Shown here piece by piece: positions 45,659-55,706 of a stretch of 64,000 nucleotides of DNA; the stretch's first letter is position 1; each line of letters begins with the position of its first letter. Made by a program: the position numbers and the translations under genes. The stretch spans positions 44,221,825 through 44,285,824 of the forward strand of contig CAXKWD010000005.1 of assembly GCA_964059195.1 (NCBI GenBank). Direction: 5' to 3'. The DNA comes from Ectobius pallidus (Eukaryota; Arthropoda; Insecta; Blattodea; Ectobiidae). The notes beneath the pieces are model-generated. The model had not been told where the DNA came from and made no database searches. It saw only the letters and a list, made by a program, of their open reading frames with translations.

Positions 45659-45693
45659 GGTTAGGTTAGGTTAGGTTAGGTTAGGTTAGGTTA
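45659..45693 (+). repeat. Interstitial telomere-type repeat (TTAGG)n
   Basis: Six perfect TTAGG units (45661-45690) with a flanking GG and TTA, preceded by degenerate relatives (GTTAGGTTGGATTATGTTGG at 45641-45660). TTAGG is the ancestral insect telomere unit. It sits about 60 bases from the foldback element. Confidence 0.95.
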
Positions 45694-46085
45694 TGAATGG
45701 AGATAATAGTTTAGTATGGCATACCGAATTCACGCGTTTCGAAAATGTGCCATATATGATATACCTCCCGCGAGGTTTGTGTTGGTCGACCTGTTTACCC
45801 AGAATTCTAGCTCCAGTCGATGACAATCAGTTATATGTTATTGTCATGAATTACGTATTTAAGGTAAGAGAATTACAGGATATATTCGTATGTATGAATA
45901 ATTTAGGACCTAATTATAATCCTTGCACCTAGGGAGACATTTTTAATGTTGTTTCGTTTAGTAAAGTTGAAACGGTAATGTTAAGGAGATAGGAGTAGGA
46001 CATTAGTTTTATGCTTTATTAATGTACATCGTACGCATGGCAACATGGATAATGTATTCTGCAATTTTCTCGGGTAGGTTTCGAA
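45694..46085. other. Intergenic, short unidentified frame
   Basis: A 79-codon plus-strand frame (45693-45932) starts inside the end of the TTAGG run. I do not recognise it and would not call a gene. Confidence 0.35.
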
Positions 46086-46089
46086 ATAA

Positions 46090-46340
46090 TTTTCGGTTTC
46101 TGAGGGCTTAAAACGGGATAACAAGAAATACTACAAACATACTCCGTAAATAATATGAAATGAGGGAATGAGCTTGGATAATAAGAAATACTACAGTGAT
46201 AATTAATAATCACAATTAAATGAGGGTAAAATATCGGATAATAAGAATACTACAGACATTCATTAATATAAATTAAATGAAATCGGATAATAGGAAATAT
46301 TTCAAACATAATCAGTAAACGCAATTACAAAGTGTCCAAG
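46090..46340 (+). repeat. 58-59 bp minisatellite, left half (about 4 units)
   Basis: Units follow CGGATAATAAGAAATACTAC, then AGACATAATYARTAATCGCA, then ATTAAATGAGGGTAAAAT, with many substitutions and small indels. GGATAA-A-AGAAATACTAC occurs near 46115, 46175, 46235 and 46285 (last one AGGAAATATTTC). The array resumes at 48525 after the LINE-containing insertion. Confidence 0.85.
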
Positions 46341-46364
46341 GTATATCTAATGTTTAAATTACTG

Positions 46365-48036
46365 CTAATGAATTTAATGACTAATTTTTAAACTCTGTTA
46401 CGGAAATTCAAACCAACTTACCAACCTCTGTATTATCCTCAGATTTATTTGTAAAAGAATTGAACAATATCGAATGCCCCTTCAAATGGAAAAAGGCAAC
46501 ACACAAAGAACTGTATGAAGCGGTAATGAAATTACGTAACTCTAAAAGTGAAGATTTTTATGGGTTTTCAAATATTTTATTGGAAGGATTAATTCTCATT
46601 ATTTTGGAACCCTTATTGTTAGTTATTAATCAGTGTTTAGAACAAGGCAAGTTACCAGAGGTTCTAAAATTTTAAAGGTCATACCTACGCACATAAAAGG
46701 CGATAGGAAGTTAATATCAAATTATAGCCCTATATCACTAGTACCCATTTTATCGAAAGTGATGGAGAATATTATGCTTAAACAATTGGTTACAAATTTT
46801 GAACAAAATGGATTACTTCATGACGAACATTTTGGATTTAGATGTAACAGATCAACTACCTTAGCTATAGAACGAGTTGAGTCATGGGTGCTGGATGTAT
46901 TTGAATCAGAACAGAATACAATGGCCTGAATGTATGATGTTAGCAAAACATTTGACTGCCTATCTCACGATGTGCTGATCAAGAAACTTAGATTTTATGG
47001 TGTGAGAAAAAACGGGATTTCTTTAATTCAATCCTACCTCTCAAATAGACAGCAGATCGTTGAATTTTCAGGAACTGTATCAACCTCAAATGTCATTAAT
47101 ACTGAAGGGCTCAATGTTAGGTCAGTTTTTTTTATTGTTGCGGTAAATGACTTACCAGCTGTGATCAAAGAAAAAATTATTACATATGCAGATGACACCA
47201 TGGTTTCAAAAGCTGCTCTAGATAATATTGATTTGAGTAAATCTGGAGAAGATGGAAGAATGGCTTGAAGCCAATGGGTTATGTTTAAATAATAATGCGA
47301 TTCAGACTTTAACTTTCAGTCTTAGAAATAATGTGGATATAGAAGTAGCTGTGAAATTGTTTGGCTTTTGACTGTATAGTAAACTTAACTGGAAATTTCA
47401 TACACAAGAACTGTGTAAAAAGTTGTTCACGGTATTGTTTTTATTGAGAAGATTGAAGCAGCTTATCCAGCAACAGCGCTTTTAAATTCGTACTACAGTC
47501 TCTTCCATTCACACTTGAATCATGGTATTTTACTATGGGGCAACAGTACAGGGGCACAAAAGTTTTTAAACAGCAAAACAAGCTGTAAGAATGTGAAAGG
47601 CTGTGACCCATGTGAGCATTGAAAACCTATTTTTATTGAATTAAGTAATTTAATCGTGGCCTCACTTTATGTTCTATAACTATTTTATTCATTCATGGAA
47701 ATTATTTGAATCCTGTATGTTTTAATGATGTGCATGTACTGTAACACCAGGGACATATATAATTTGGTTGCTCCACAGTGTAGACTGAAAAAATCCTTTA
47801 ACAGTCATAATGTTTCAGGTGTTATGTTTTACAACAAATTGCCTCTAGAAATTAGAAATATCACGAATTTTAGAATTTTCAAGCATAGAGTTAATAATTT
47901 ACCTTTGCAGACAAACTTTCAAACTGTTAGAGAATATCTAGCAGCTGATTTTATGTAATTACTTCTTTTTTAACATGCTCACTATTCCTATTGCATATAC
48001 ATGCTTAATGGTGTAAAACAAATAAATAAATAAAAC
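46365..48036 (+). mobile_element. Jockey/CR1-group LINE, 5' truncated, with AAAT tail
   Basis: Plus-strand RT ORF from the pre-finger region (about 46400) to the end of the ORF (TAA at about 47956-47958), then a short 3' UTR and an (AAAT)-type tail (48019-48036). The endonuclease is absent, so the insertion is 5' truncated. Relative to the other LINEs in this window it has few lesions, which suggests it is comparatively young. It sits between the two halves of the minisatellite. Confidence 0.85.
46400..47958 (+). pseudogene. Jockey/CR1-type reverse transcriptase
   Basis: In order: KKATHKELYEAVMKLRNSKS (46490-46549), NYSPISLVPILSKVMENIM (about 46719-46775), and HFGFRCNRSTTLAIE (about 46827-46872). 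Then come MYDVSKTFDCLSHDVL (46930-46977, motif A with the catalytic Asp), ITYADDTMVS (47179-47208, catalytic YADD at 47185-47196) and the tail FYNKLPLEIRNITNF (about 47828-47872). Motif B is damaged: LNVRSVFFIVAVNDLP at 47112-47159 stands where VPQGS... is usual. One frameshift near 46665, an in-frame TGA at 46927-46929 and several frame changes after 47268 inactivate it. RT copies element RNA at the nicked target. Confidence 0.88.
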
Positions 48037-48524
48037 AAAATCCGATAGTAAGCAACACCATAGGCCAATCATGGGCAAACCCCTATCCATTGACACGCAA
48101 CCCGCAAACTTGGTCAACTTACACATAGTTCGAAAAGAACGGGTAGATGGAGACACAAACAGACAGTAAGTGCAGTGGCGGTTGCTCATTCTTAGGGAAA
48201 CACTAATTTCACTTTGTAGTATACATTACAATATACAAATAATACAAACAATTTTGTATTTTTAATTATTCTTTTACGTGTGCAATTATTTCATCATACA
48301 AAGGCTTAGAATGTGCCATAACGCCTTTCCAATCGGAACTGTGTCGCAACCCGTCACTGCTTGCAAAGATATATGATTCATGCACGGGAATAATCCACCA
48401 TGTACACCGAATGTCCGCAATGCCATCTTGTGTCTTATGCGGGAAGGTCGAGAACCACAAGTGGTTCGCGAACCAGTAAATGCCCATGTATGGCATAGGC
48501 TGATCACTAATCATAATTTAATAT
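48037..48524 (-). other. Sequence between LINE tail and minisatellite; degenerate frame
   Basis: Two overlapping minus-strand frames (82 and 73 codons, about 48514-48266) lie here. One reads NHISLQAVTGCDTVPIGKAL (about 48380-48321). The TGCDT-then-GK pattern recalls a motif in uncharacterised transposon-linked proteins of animals. The evidence is one short motif, so the assignment is tentative. Confidence 0.25.
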
Positions 48525-48775
48525 ACGTATTAAATCGGACAGAAAGAAATATCAAGGGTCATAATCAGTCATTTCAATTAAAAGAGGTTTATTATCTGAT
48601 AATAAGAAATACAACTGACATAATCAGTAATCGCAATTATATGACAGTTAAAATGAATAATAAGGAATACCACAGAAATAATCAGTGATCGCTATTAAAT
48701 GACGGTTTAAAAACAAATAACGGGAAATATTACAGCCATATTCAGTAATCTCAAATAAATGATCGGTTGACATTT
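48525..48775 (+). repeat. 58-59 bp minisatellite, right half (about 4 units)
   Basis: Successive units: ATCGGACAGAAAGAAATATC..., CTGATAATAAGAAATACAAC..., TGAATAATAAGGAATACCAC..., AAATAACGGGAAATATTAC.... Each is followed by CATAATCAGTAATCGCAATT-like sequence and ATGACRGTTAAA. Same orientation and period as 46090-46340. Confidence 0.85.
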
Positions 48776-49700
48776 TGTAGGAACGTGTCATTTTTTATAT
48801 TACGTTTTATTTCTATTCTAGATGTATTGTGAGTCATTTGTATTATATACCTTTTCAGCTTTAAATAAATGCATACCGTATCATTTCCGTGCAATATTTA
48901 AGCGTAAATGTTGAATCAGCCAACAATTCATATGAAAGGCTTTATAAACACCACAGTAACTAAAATGCAATGTTATTCACAGTGTACTCAATGATTTAGA
49001 CGGCAGGCCCTATTTAAACAGATACTGAGATCTGGAATCATAATTTTATTCGTTAGCATTTAGCTAGCTCACAGGTATATGCTCCAATATTATCATGACA
49101 CGAACTAATGCATTTCACAACTGTACTAGGTCTTACTGAAGGCTGTGTTAGTTTCAATTGATTGCAGATATTGATCTTCAGGAAGTACCAATAATAGGTT
49201 GGCAAGGTGTACTGCATGCAAAATGCTCCACTCACTGCAAGAGTGGTTTAACATTTTGGTCTCAAGCAATCAATGATTATACAGATTAAAGCCGTATATT
49301 TTATATACACATTCTTAAATATTCGTAGGTATATGATCCTGAATTAGCCTTTCCATTAGATAGACTTAAATGGTTTGCATTTTTAAGTCTTCACATAGAC
49401 AAAATATAGAATAATGTTTATAAGCTTCCCAAGAATTCAGCACTGATCAGCTTGTTTTGAGTAATTACTAACTGCTGTATTGAAAACCCTTAATGGAAGT
49501 TATTGAAGAAGTACATGGAATATCAACAAATGGCAGCACACACAGAACAGACATGATCCTGTTTCAATCAAATAGTAAAAATGGCTTCACACTCGATCCG
49601 ACCATTCGTTTTGAATATCATACCGGCCAACCTGAAGAAGGTAGCCTAAAACCAAGAAACAACTAATATTTGAACCTACCGTCCCATTTTACAAGCAAAA

Positions 49701-49762
<62 letters not shown>

Positions 49763-50160
49763 TACTATTTATTAGATCTGGTGTCTAGGTTTCTATACCG
49801 ACATAATCTGCTAGGATATTATTTTGTGTTAAATCTATTGTAATTTTCTTAATACAACATATTATACAGATTATAATAAACATTCAAAACTACTTATATA
49901 CTCTCTTCTAAAGAAATAGGTACATATAATATTAGCCACTCTACTCTACTATTCTACTACTACTGGAGTCCAGTAGTTTACAAGCTAAGCTACTCTGCAG
50001 AGAAAACTACAATTTACTACAACTACTAAAAGGCAGGGTTAGCTTAGTCTTTGTTTGCCGGTATGCAAGCATTTCGGTTAGAAAAGGGACTCGGCAAACT
50101 TAGATTTTGGCTCTCCCTGTCAAGAAATTCTCATGCTATTACATTTTCCTTTATTAATTT
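48776..50160. other. Intergenic with one microsatellite
   Basis: AT-rich; no gene or SINE seen. The AAT repeat at 49703-49764 is the only structured element. Confidence 0.5.
49703..49764 (+). repeat. AAT microsatellite
   Basis: About 20 uninterrupted copies of AAT. Confidence 0.97.
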
Positions 50161-50526
50161 TTGAGTTTGATTTTGATCAACTGTCTGGTCAACCAGACAA
50201 CATTTAGTAATCTCTTTGTTTGTTTAATTTGTATTCTCTATTTTTTCCTTCCTTTCTTTCTTATAGGGTATTTTGTGATTCTCCTTCTTTCGAGTCGTTC
50301 CCGAATAGGTTTATCCTCTGCTGGGCAGCTCTTCCTCTGCCCAGGGATTGCGGGGGTTCCCTTCTCTTATTGATTCATTTGTGGTTCTTGTTCCTTTAAT
50401 TATTGTTGTTTCCACGAGCCTGAACCGCTCACAATCTCTCGGATAGCCTAAGGGGAGCTACCTCTATCTCTGTCACCTCCGGTGTCTTCCTTCTTGCCGC
50501 CCTGTTGGCCCTGTACCCCTCGCCGT

Positions 50527-51260
50527 CTACTTGGTGACAAGTTCGGCAAACTCCTCCAGGCCGGCATATTTTTTCTTGTTCCTAAGTATCTCTCCTACGG
50601 ATTTCCCTTGTAGGAGTACCGTCTTTTCCAGAATTTCTTCTGAGGAACTGGGACATTCGAAGAGCATGTGTTCTGGCGTCTGCGTACACCCCACACATGT
50701 AGGGCAGTTGTCTTCATTTCGCTTCTTGATCTTTTTCAGGTATGACCCGAATGGGACATGACCAGTCATGAATTGCATTGCCCCTTTGTTTGGTGTAAGA
50801 TGTTGCAGGTGCAGGCGTTCCCTGATCTCCGGGAAGAATTCCTTTGCTCTTCTGCCCGCCTCTGCTGACGCCCATTCTTGCTGCCATTCGTTGATTCTTA
50901 TTCTTTGTCTGTCGAGATTTCTTGTCACGACAATTTCCTCAACTTTAGTTCAATTTTTGTTCTTCCTCCAGTACATGGCTCCTTTCCACCTAATTTGGAG
51001 GTCCAGAGGCCATATGCCGATGGTCACCAGCAGGGAAAGGGTTGGCGTCATTCCAAAAGCCCCAGTGAACCTCAGTAGTACTTTTCGTTGGGAACATCTC
51101 AGCATTTTTTTCACATGGACATTTCGGGCTCGATGTCCCCAGACTCCAGCTCCATAGTCCACGATGGCTACTAAGATGGCACTACGATACATCTTGATTG
51201 TAGGCAATGAGACTCGGAACTTCCTCTGTCCCATTGCAGCAGGTTTCATCAATTAGCCTT
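50527..51260 (-). pseudogene. R1-type ORF2 thumb and zinc-finger C-terminus
   Basis: YGAGVWGHRARNVHVKKML (about 51168-51112) and QRKVLLRFTGAFGMTPTLSL (about 51097-51038) correspond to the block at 24.9 kb in the other R1 copy. After a frame change at about 50945 a 133-codon segment (50928-50527) carries CPTCVGCTQTPEHMLFEC (about 50707-50654), a complete CCHC-type motif of R1-clade ORF2. The final residues (FAELVTK) end at a stop at 50527-50529. Confidence 0.85.
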
Positions 51261-51496
51261 TCTGATTTTCGTCGTACCATCTCCACGTGGGTTCTGAAGC
51301 TCTGGGTGTCACCAACATGGATTCCTAGATACTTAGTGTGCTTTGACTATGAGATACTGCTACCAATGACGCTTATGGCTGGATTTCTCCTAAACTTTCC
51401 TTTCATTAGCATATAGGTGGTCTTGTGCGCTGCTATCTGCAGTTTCGCCCTTTTACACCAGTCATCTACCATTGTCAGAATCACATTACATGTATT

Positions 51497-52050
51497 TTAG
51501 ACATCTCTCCTGCAGTCTCCATGGGTCAGAATCAATAAGTCGTCTGCGTACGCAACCACGCCGCAGATTTCCCGCCGACCCATTAACATATTTAAGAGAG
51601 GTTCAAGCCCGATGTCCCAGAATTCCAGTCCGAGGACCGACCCCTGGGGACACCCTTTCGTGATTCTTTTTTGGTATATTCCCCGTTGTTCTCTTGATGT
51701 GAGCTCTCCTGTTGCTATAGTAATCTCTGAGTGAGTGGTGGAGTGCTGCAGGGCATTGAAGGTTTCTAAGTTTTTTAAAGACCACAAGTTGTCAAAGGCT
51801 CCGACTATGTCTATGAAAATTCCGATCACATACTTTTTCTCCGAGGATTTTATTCTTTCTATCACTTCATTGATGGCGTCTTCAGTTGATCTTCCTTTTC
51901 TGAACCCATACTGGCATTCACTCATCCCCTTCATGAGTCTGAGTTCTCTTATCCTGGTATTTAAAAGCCTTTCTTGTATTTTCCCCATATTGTTGATTTT
52001 GGATCCCGAGGATCTTTTCCCTTATCCAGTATAAGCAAAATTTCCATCTT
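51497..52050 (-). pseudogene. R1-type reverse transcriptase core with intact catalytic motifs
   Basis: The 163-codon open segment 51988-51497 contains QYGFRKGRSTEDAINEVIE (about 51925-51870), GIFIDIVGAFDNLW (motif A, about 51826-51785), KGCPQGSVLGLEFWDI (motif B, about 51661-51614) and VVAYADDLLIL (motif C, YADD at 51550-51539). The Asp residues for metal binding are present. In motif B the usual Pro after SVLG is Leu. Upstream, LLILDKGKDPRDPKST (about 52035-51990) is joined to the core with the YRPICLL-type block missing. The RT is nonetheless non-functional because the rest of ORF2 is truncated and frameshifted. Confidence 0.88.
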
Positions 52051-52060
52051 GATTATATAG

Positions 52061-54150
52061 AGGTAATTTTCCTCGTGGTTGCTCGTGGAACTATACCATA
52101 ATTTTATTAAATTTTGGAATGAATATGACCCGCAAAAATCAGAGATCGAACCACTAGTTCTTATGACAATACGCGGTTCGATAATCATCTTGAGATATCA
52201 TCTGTATAACCTACAATAATTAAAACCTTGTAAAGAGATTTTTCTTCAACTACATTAAGATATCCTATATTGTCGTATGTAACCTATGGGTTAACTTCTC
52301 CTGTATTGATTAATTACATTGTCCACAGCGGCAACCTGCCAGTGCGGGAAGTTGTTGTACATACTATGAGCAAGTCAGTAAAATACTAATTTGTTAATTT
52401 AAAAAAAATAAAGCATTTTATTGATGTAGGACATGTTAAATTTTAGGCGAATTAAACAAAATTTGAAAATGAAATTTTCTCTTAGTGCTTAAACTGATTT
52501 ACATTTGTGGTTATAAGTTTGGAGTACCTTACAGTGTACCGTGTTAATACAGACCTGAAGTATAATTAGTTATATAACACTTCATGATGGTAGATTAAAA
52601 TTTTGTGAAAAACAAAAAATTCCTACTTTTAATTATGTATTTATAAATATGTTTACTTTATTATTATTTCTGTACAGCAATAATTAACATGTATATATTT
52701 TACTCTCTCTGTGCCCATTCACTTCTTATTATAGACGAACCTGAAACTCGGTGCTTTTATGAAATATTCGTGGCAGTCTATGGGCCATTTGGCGAGTTTT
52801 CGTAAGCTGAGGAGTGGATTATTTCAGCTATTTCATTCCGACTTCTACTGACACTGTTATTATAGCAATCGATATTAATTGCCTATGGCATTTTGTAGGC
52901 TCTGCTTTAAGGTAATCTCAAAGGAGAAAAGCGGCTGTCCAAGACATTCCTTAACTCAGAGATCACAGACGACCCAAATAAATAAATTTATACGTAGTGT
53001 ATCAATATTTAAGTTAAATGTCTCTATACCGTAATTTCCAAATTGTGTACAACATGATATATACAATCTTTGCAGCCATATCTGATAGCTTAAAGTGAAA
53101 TCCAAACCACGTATAGTCTTATGGAATGGACTTCTATGTACATGGTCATGAAAATATGTTGACCACAAGTCCTTCTGATACTGTCATCTTCTAATGAAGT
53201 CCAAAAACAAAAGTGAATGAACGTATATATTAGGCGGTAGGCCCCTCCATGCAAAGGATGTAGAGTCTTTAGGCTTTAATAATAAGATTTCTTGTATTGT
53301 AACTTTCTCTTTCTGCATGTATATTCCAATACAATTTTTTTTTTGCCTCCAAGAATGTGTTCAAGATACTGGGACTGAGTATGTGTTGATCGCCATCCAG
53401 TGATATTTTAATACAGTACACCGATAAAATTTATAAAGTAGGCCTAAGTCTCCCCTGGCTTTACTCAGCTGGTTTAGAGAAATCACTAGGAAATCAGGTT
53501 CCGTCGTAATTTCTAGAGAGCCAAAGACTCCAACAGGGGAAATCGGACATTTTACATTTACAATATTATTTATTGTTTCTAATTTAACACACGTGACCTT
53601 GTAAGCCACCAAAAAATATCTACGTGTGGTTAAAATGTACTGATAGGTTTTACTTGTGTGAAATCATGAAGGTGATGTATTAAATACAATACGCGAATCT
53701 TGATTCTATATAATTATTTGAATAACCTAATAGTCTTCATGCTGGGAGCACTATCTCTAGCGTCCGGCTCGTCGTGATGATCCGGGCAGCGTGTGTCTAC
53801 TCCTTAATATTGCCGGCTTTCTTCACAAACCCAGTTTTAGAAAGTTTGAAGTGGATAGGCTAGAACCCAATTTATAATTCTATTGCCTGGCTTATTCGGT
53901 CCAAGATAAAACCTAAAATGATTTTCGTTTTTAGTCCTACACTTCTTCACGTTTTCACTCGGAACACGTATTGTGGAATTCTCCGATGTCCACCATTGTG
54001 GGTGTACATAATAGCGAACTGTACCTTTCCCATTGTTAGTGACCTTATTTTAATTTTGATCTAGGACATGCCAGTACATTGAAATGACTACCTCATACCA
54101 AATTCCTGAGGGGCTAGCAGGGGTTTCAGTCTGCTTTCCAGAAGAATAAT
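52061..54150. other. Intergenic sequence, nothing recognised
   Basis: AT-rich. Short minus frames (52956-53168, 53361-53612) lack motifs. Confidence 0.45.
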
Positions 54151-54379
54151 TTACCATTGAACATATTCATATCATACTTCTCTCTAATACTGAATACATT
54201 AAAACATTTACTAAGCAGCTGGGTGAAGGCAATGATCCTTGGGAGGAATCCCCGAACAAATACCCACTTTGGAAACAGGCTAGCAACCCACTTCAAGGTG
54301 TTCTTTTACATTGCTCGCAGTCCCCAGGATAAAACCTCGGAACAAGGAAGGATTACGACGACGATGACGACGACATTGG
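54151..54379 (+). other. Possible repeat fragment before a LINE
   Basis: The section CTGGGTGAAGGCAATGATCC, GGAAACAGGCTAGCAACCCAC and CCAGGATAAAACCTCGGAA (54221-54340) looks like a dispersed repeat by its composition. No partner copy is in the window. It ends in a GACGACGATGACGACGAC tract (54356-54373). Confidence 0.35.
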
Positions 54380-55036
54380 CGAGAAAACGGACTCCGAGAT
54401 GGAAAAATAAAAACTAAATGCCTAACAGTATCGAGAGAACCATTAAGATGCAAGGTAGAAGTGGAAACAAATGATTGAACAAGTTTCAGAATTTAATTAC
54501 CTAGGAACTCTGATAACAAACACTAAAAATTTAATTTATGAAATAAAGAAACAAGCCGACAGAGCAATGCAGAAATCAAGTTGCATGAATGACATAATTT
54601 GGAGAAATAAGTACATGGCAATAGACAATAAAGTGCGCATTTACAAAACAATATTAAGTCATTCTTAACATATGCAGCAGAAACGAGAGCAGACACAAAC
54701 AAAACTAAACAGATATTAAGCACATGTGAAATGAAGGTGCTAAGAACAATTAACGGGAAAACATTATTAGATAAGATACACAATATAGAAATTTGGGACA
54801 AATGCAAAATTCAGGTCATAACTAAATTTACCAACGACAGAAGAAAATTTTCCAAAGAACACGTTGATAGATTGGAAAACAATCGCCTAGCAAAAATGGC
54901 TCAAGAAAGCAGACCAGACGGAAAAAGATTAAGAAGAAGACCTGCTACGAGATGGAAAGACAGTACACACGACTCATCTGAGGAATAAAGCGGAAATAAA
55001 CAGGATGTAATCCTACATTACTAAAATAATAATAAT
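54380..55036 (+). mobile_element. LINE 3' end (RT C-terminal region), 5' truncated
   Basis: Plus-strand segments, in order: KTKCLTVSREPLRCKVEVET (about 54409-54468, a region just after YADD in many LINEs), MIEQVSEFNYLGTLITNTKN (54471-54530), and NDIIWRNKYMAIDNKVRIYK (about 54588-54647). Then ETRADTNKTKQ-like sequence and MAQESRPDGKRLRRRPATRW (54897-54956) up to a TAA at 54986-54988. A short (AAT)n tail (55020-55036) follows. YADD and everything before it are missing, typical of 5' truncation. It differs from the 6.7-kb LINE. Assigning it to RTE versus another clade is uncertain. Confidence 0.75.
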
Positions 55037-55373
55037 AAGAAGAAATGTATTGTATCATACCAATTAATATTTGTTATTATAAATAATAATTTAAACATTT
55101 AAATTAGCCTTGAGTTGAATATGACAATTATTTCCTTATTAAAGGGCCTAGTCTTATTAAACCATTACATTACCTAGCAGGATCAATTTCCATTCTCATT
55201 GTTAATGGAATAAAGAGGATAAATTGCTTTCTTCTATAAGTTTAATGTTTTAAAATTGAGGTACTTTATCAGAATTTGCTTTTCAGGCAGGGTGTATTAC
55301 TTAGGGATATTTTATTAAAATTAAGGTTCTTTATCAGACTAAAACAACATGCAAAATTAATGTTAAGTTGTAG

Positions 55374-55482
55374 CAAAGTTCGTGCGTCGGCAAGATTGAA
55401 ATCTGTGCTGCAGCAACACGGAGCGGATATCGGCGCTTTTAATGAGTTTGCAGCTTACTGTCAACAAAAACTCGAGAAATGA
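55374..55482 (+). CDS. Candidate terminal coding exon of an unidentified host gene
   Basis: After an AG at 55372-55373 (TTAAGTTGTAG), composition changes abruptly. The next 109 bases encode 35 residues beginning KVRASARLKSVLQQHGADIG, with FNEFAAYCQQKLEK before a TGA (55480-55482). The peptide is amphipathic, balanced in composition and free of the AT-driven bias (Ile, Asn, Lys, Phe) of its neighbours. AATAAA lies at 55701-55706, a plausible distance for a 3' UTR. A stronger-looking acceptor (TTTGCTTTTCAG, 55275-55286) would lengthen the exon with AT-rich, intron-like codons. I do not recognise the protein and no upstream exon is visible. It could equally be a well-kept transposon scrap. Confidence 0.35.
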
Positions 55483-55505
55483 ACTTACATATGCAGCTCT
55501 CCTCA

Positions 55506-55568
55506 TTCAATTATATTTTCATGACCTTCAATTATATTTTTATGACCTTCAATTATATTTTTATGACC
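55506..55568 (+). repeat. Three tandem 21-bp units
   Basis: TTCAATTATATTTTYATGACC is repeated three times, nearly perfect, directly downstream of the candidate exon's stop codon. Confidence 0.95.
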
Positions 55569-55700
55569 TCTATGGTAATTGAGAGCATGTACTTAGTAAA
55601 ATGTAGTAATATGCACTGAATAGACGACAGTACGTGCAACAAGTTTTATAAGAATATGTTTTCATAGAGAAAGGAAAAATATCACAATTATCATGTGTAT

Positions 55701-55706
55701 AATAAA
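55701..55706 (+). promoter_or_regulatory. Possible polyadenylation signal
   Basis: AATAAA 219 bases after the stop of the candidate exon at 55374-55482. Such hexamers are frequent by chance in AT-rich DNA, so it counts only together with the exon. Confidence 0.25.

Larger units (their letters stand above)
50161..52060 (-). mobile_element. Second R1-clade LINE, 5' truncated
   Basis: The minus-strand order is an RT fingers remnant (about 52055-51990), RT core (51988-51497), thumb (51252-50950) and a C-terminal zinc-finger domain (50928-50527). A GC-rich 3' UTR then reaches perhaps 50160-50400; the exact 3' end is uncertain. The 5' side stops within the RT fingers, so endonuclease and ORF1 are missing. 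The open segments are longer and the catalytic motifs intact compared with the copy at 24.4-28.9 kb, so this is likely a younger insertion of a different R1 lineage. Confidence 0.88.

Noticed and set aside
50768..51157. 129-codon plus-strand frame
   Set aside because: Antisense shadow of the R1-type thumb and zinc-finger region.
55275..55286. TTTGCTTTTCAG as the acceptor of the candidate exon
   Set aside because: The splice signal looks better than the one at 55373, but the added codons are AT-rich and intron-like. Kept as an alternative only.
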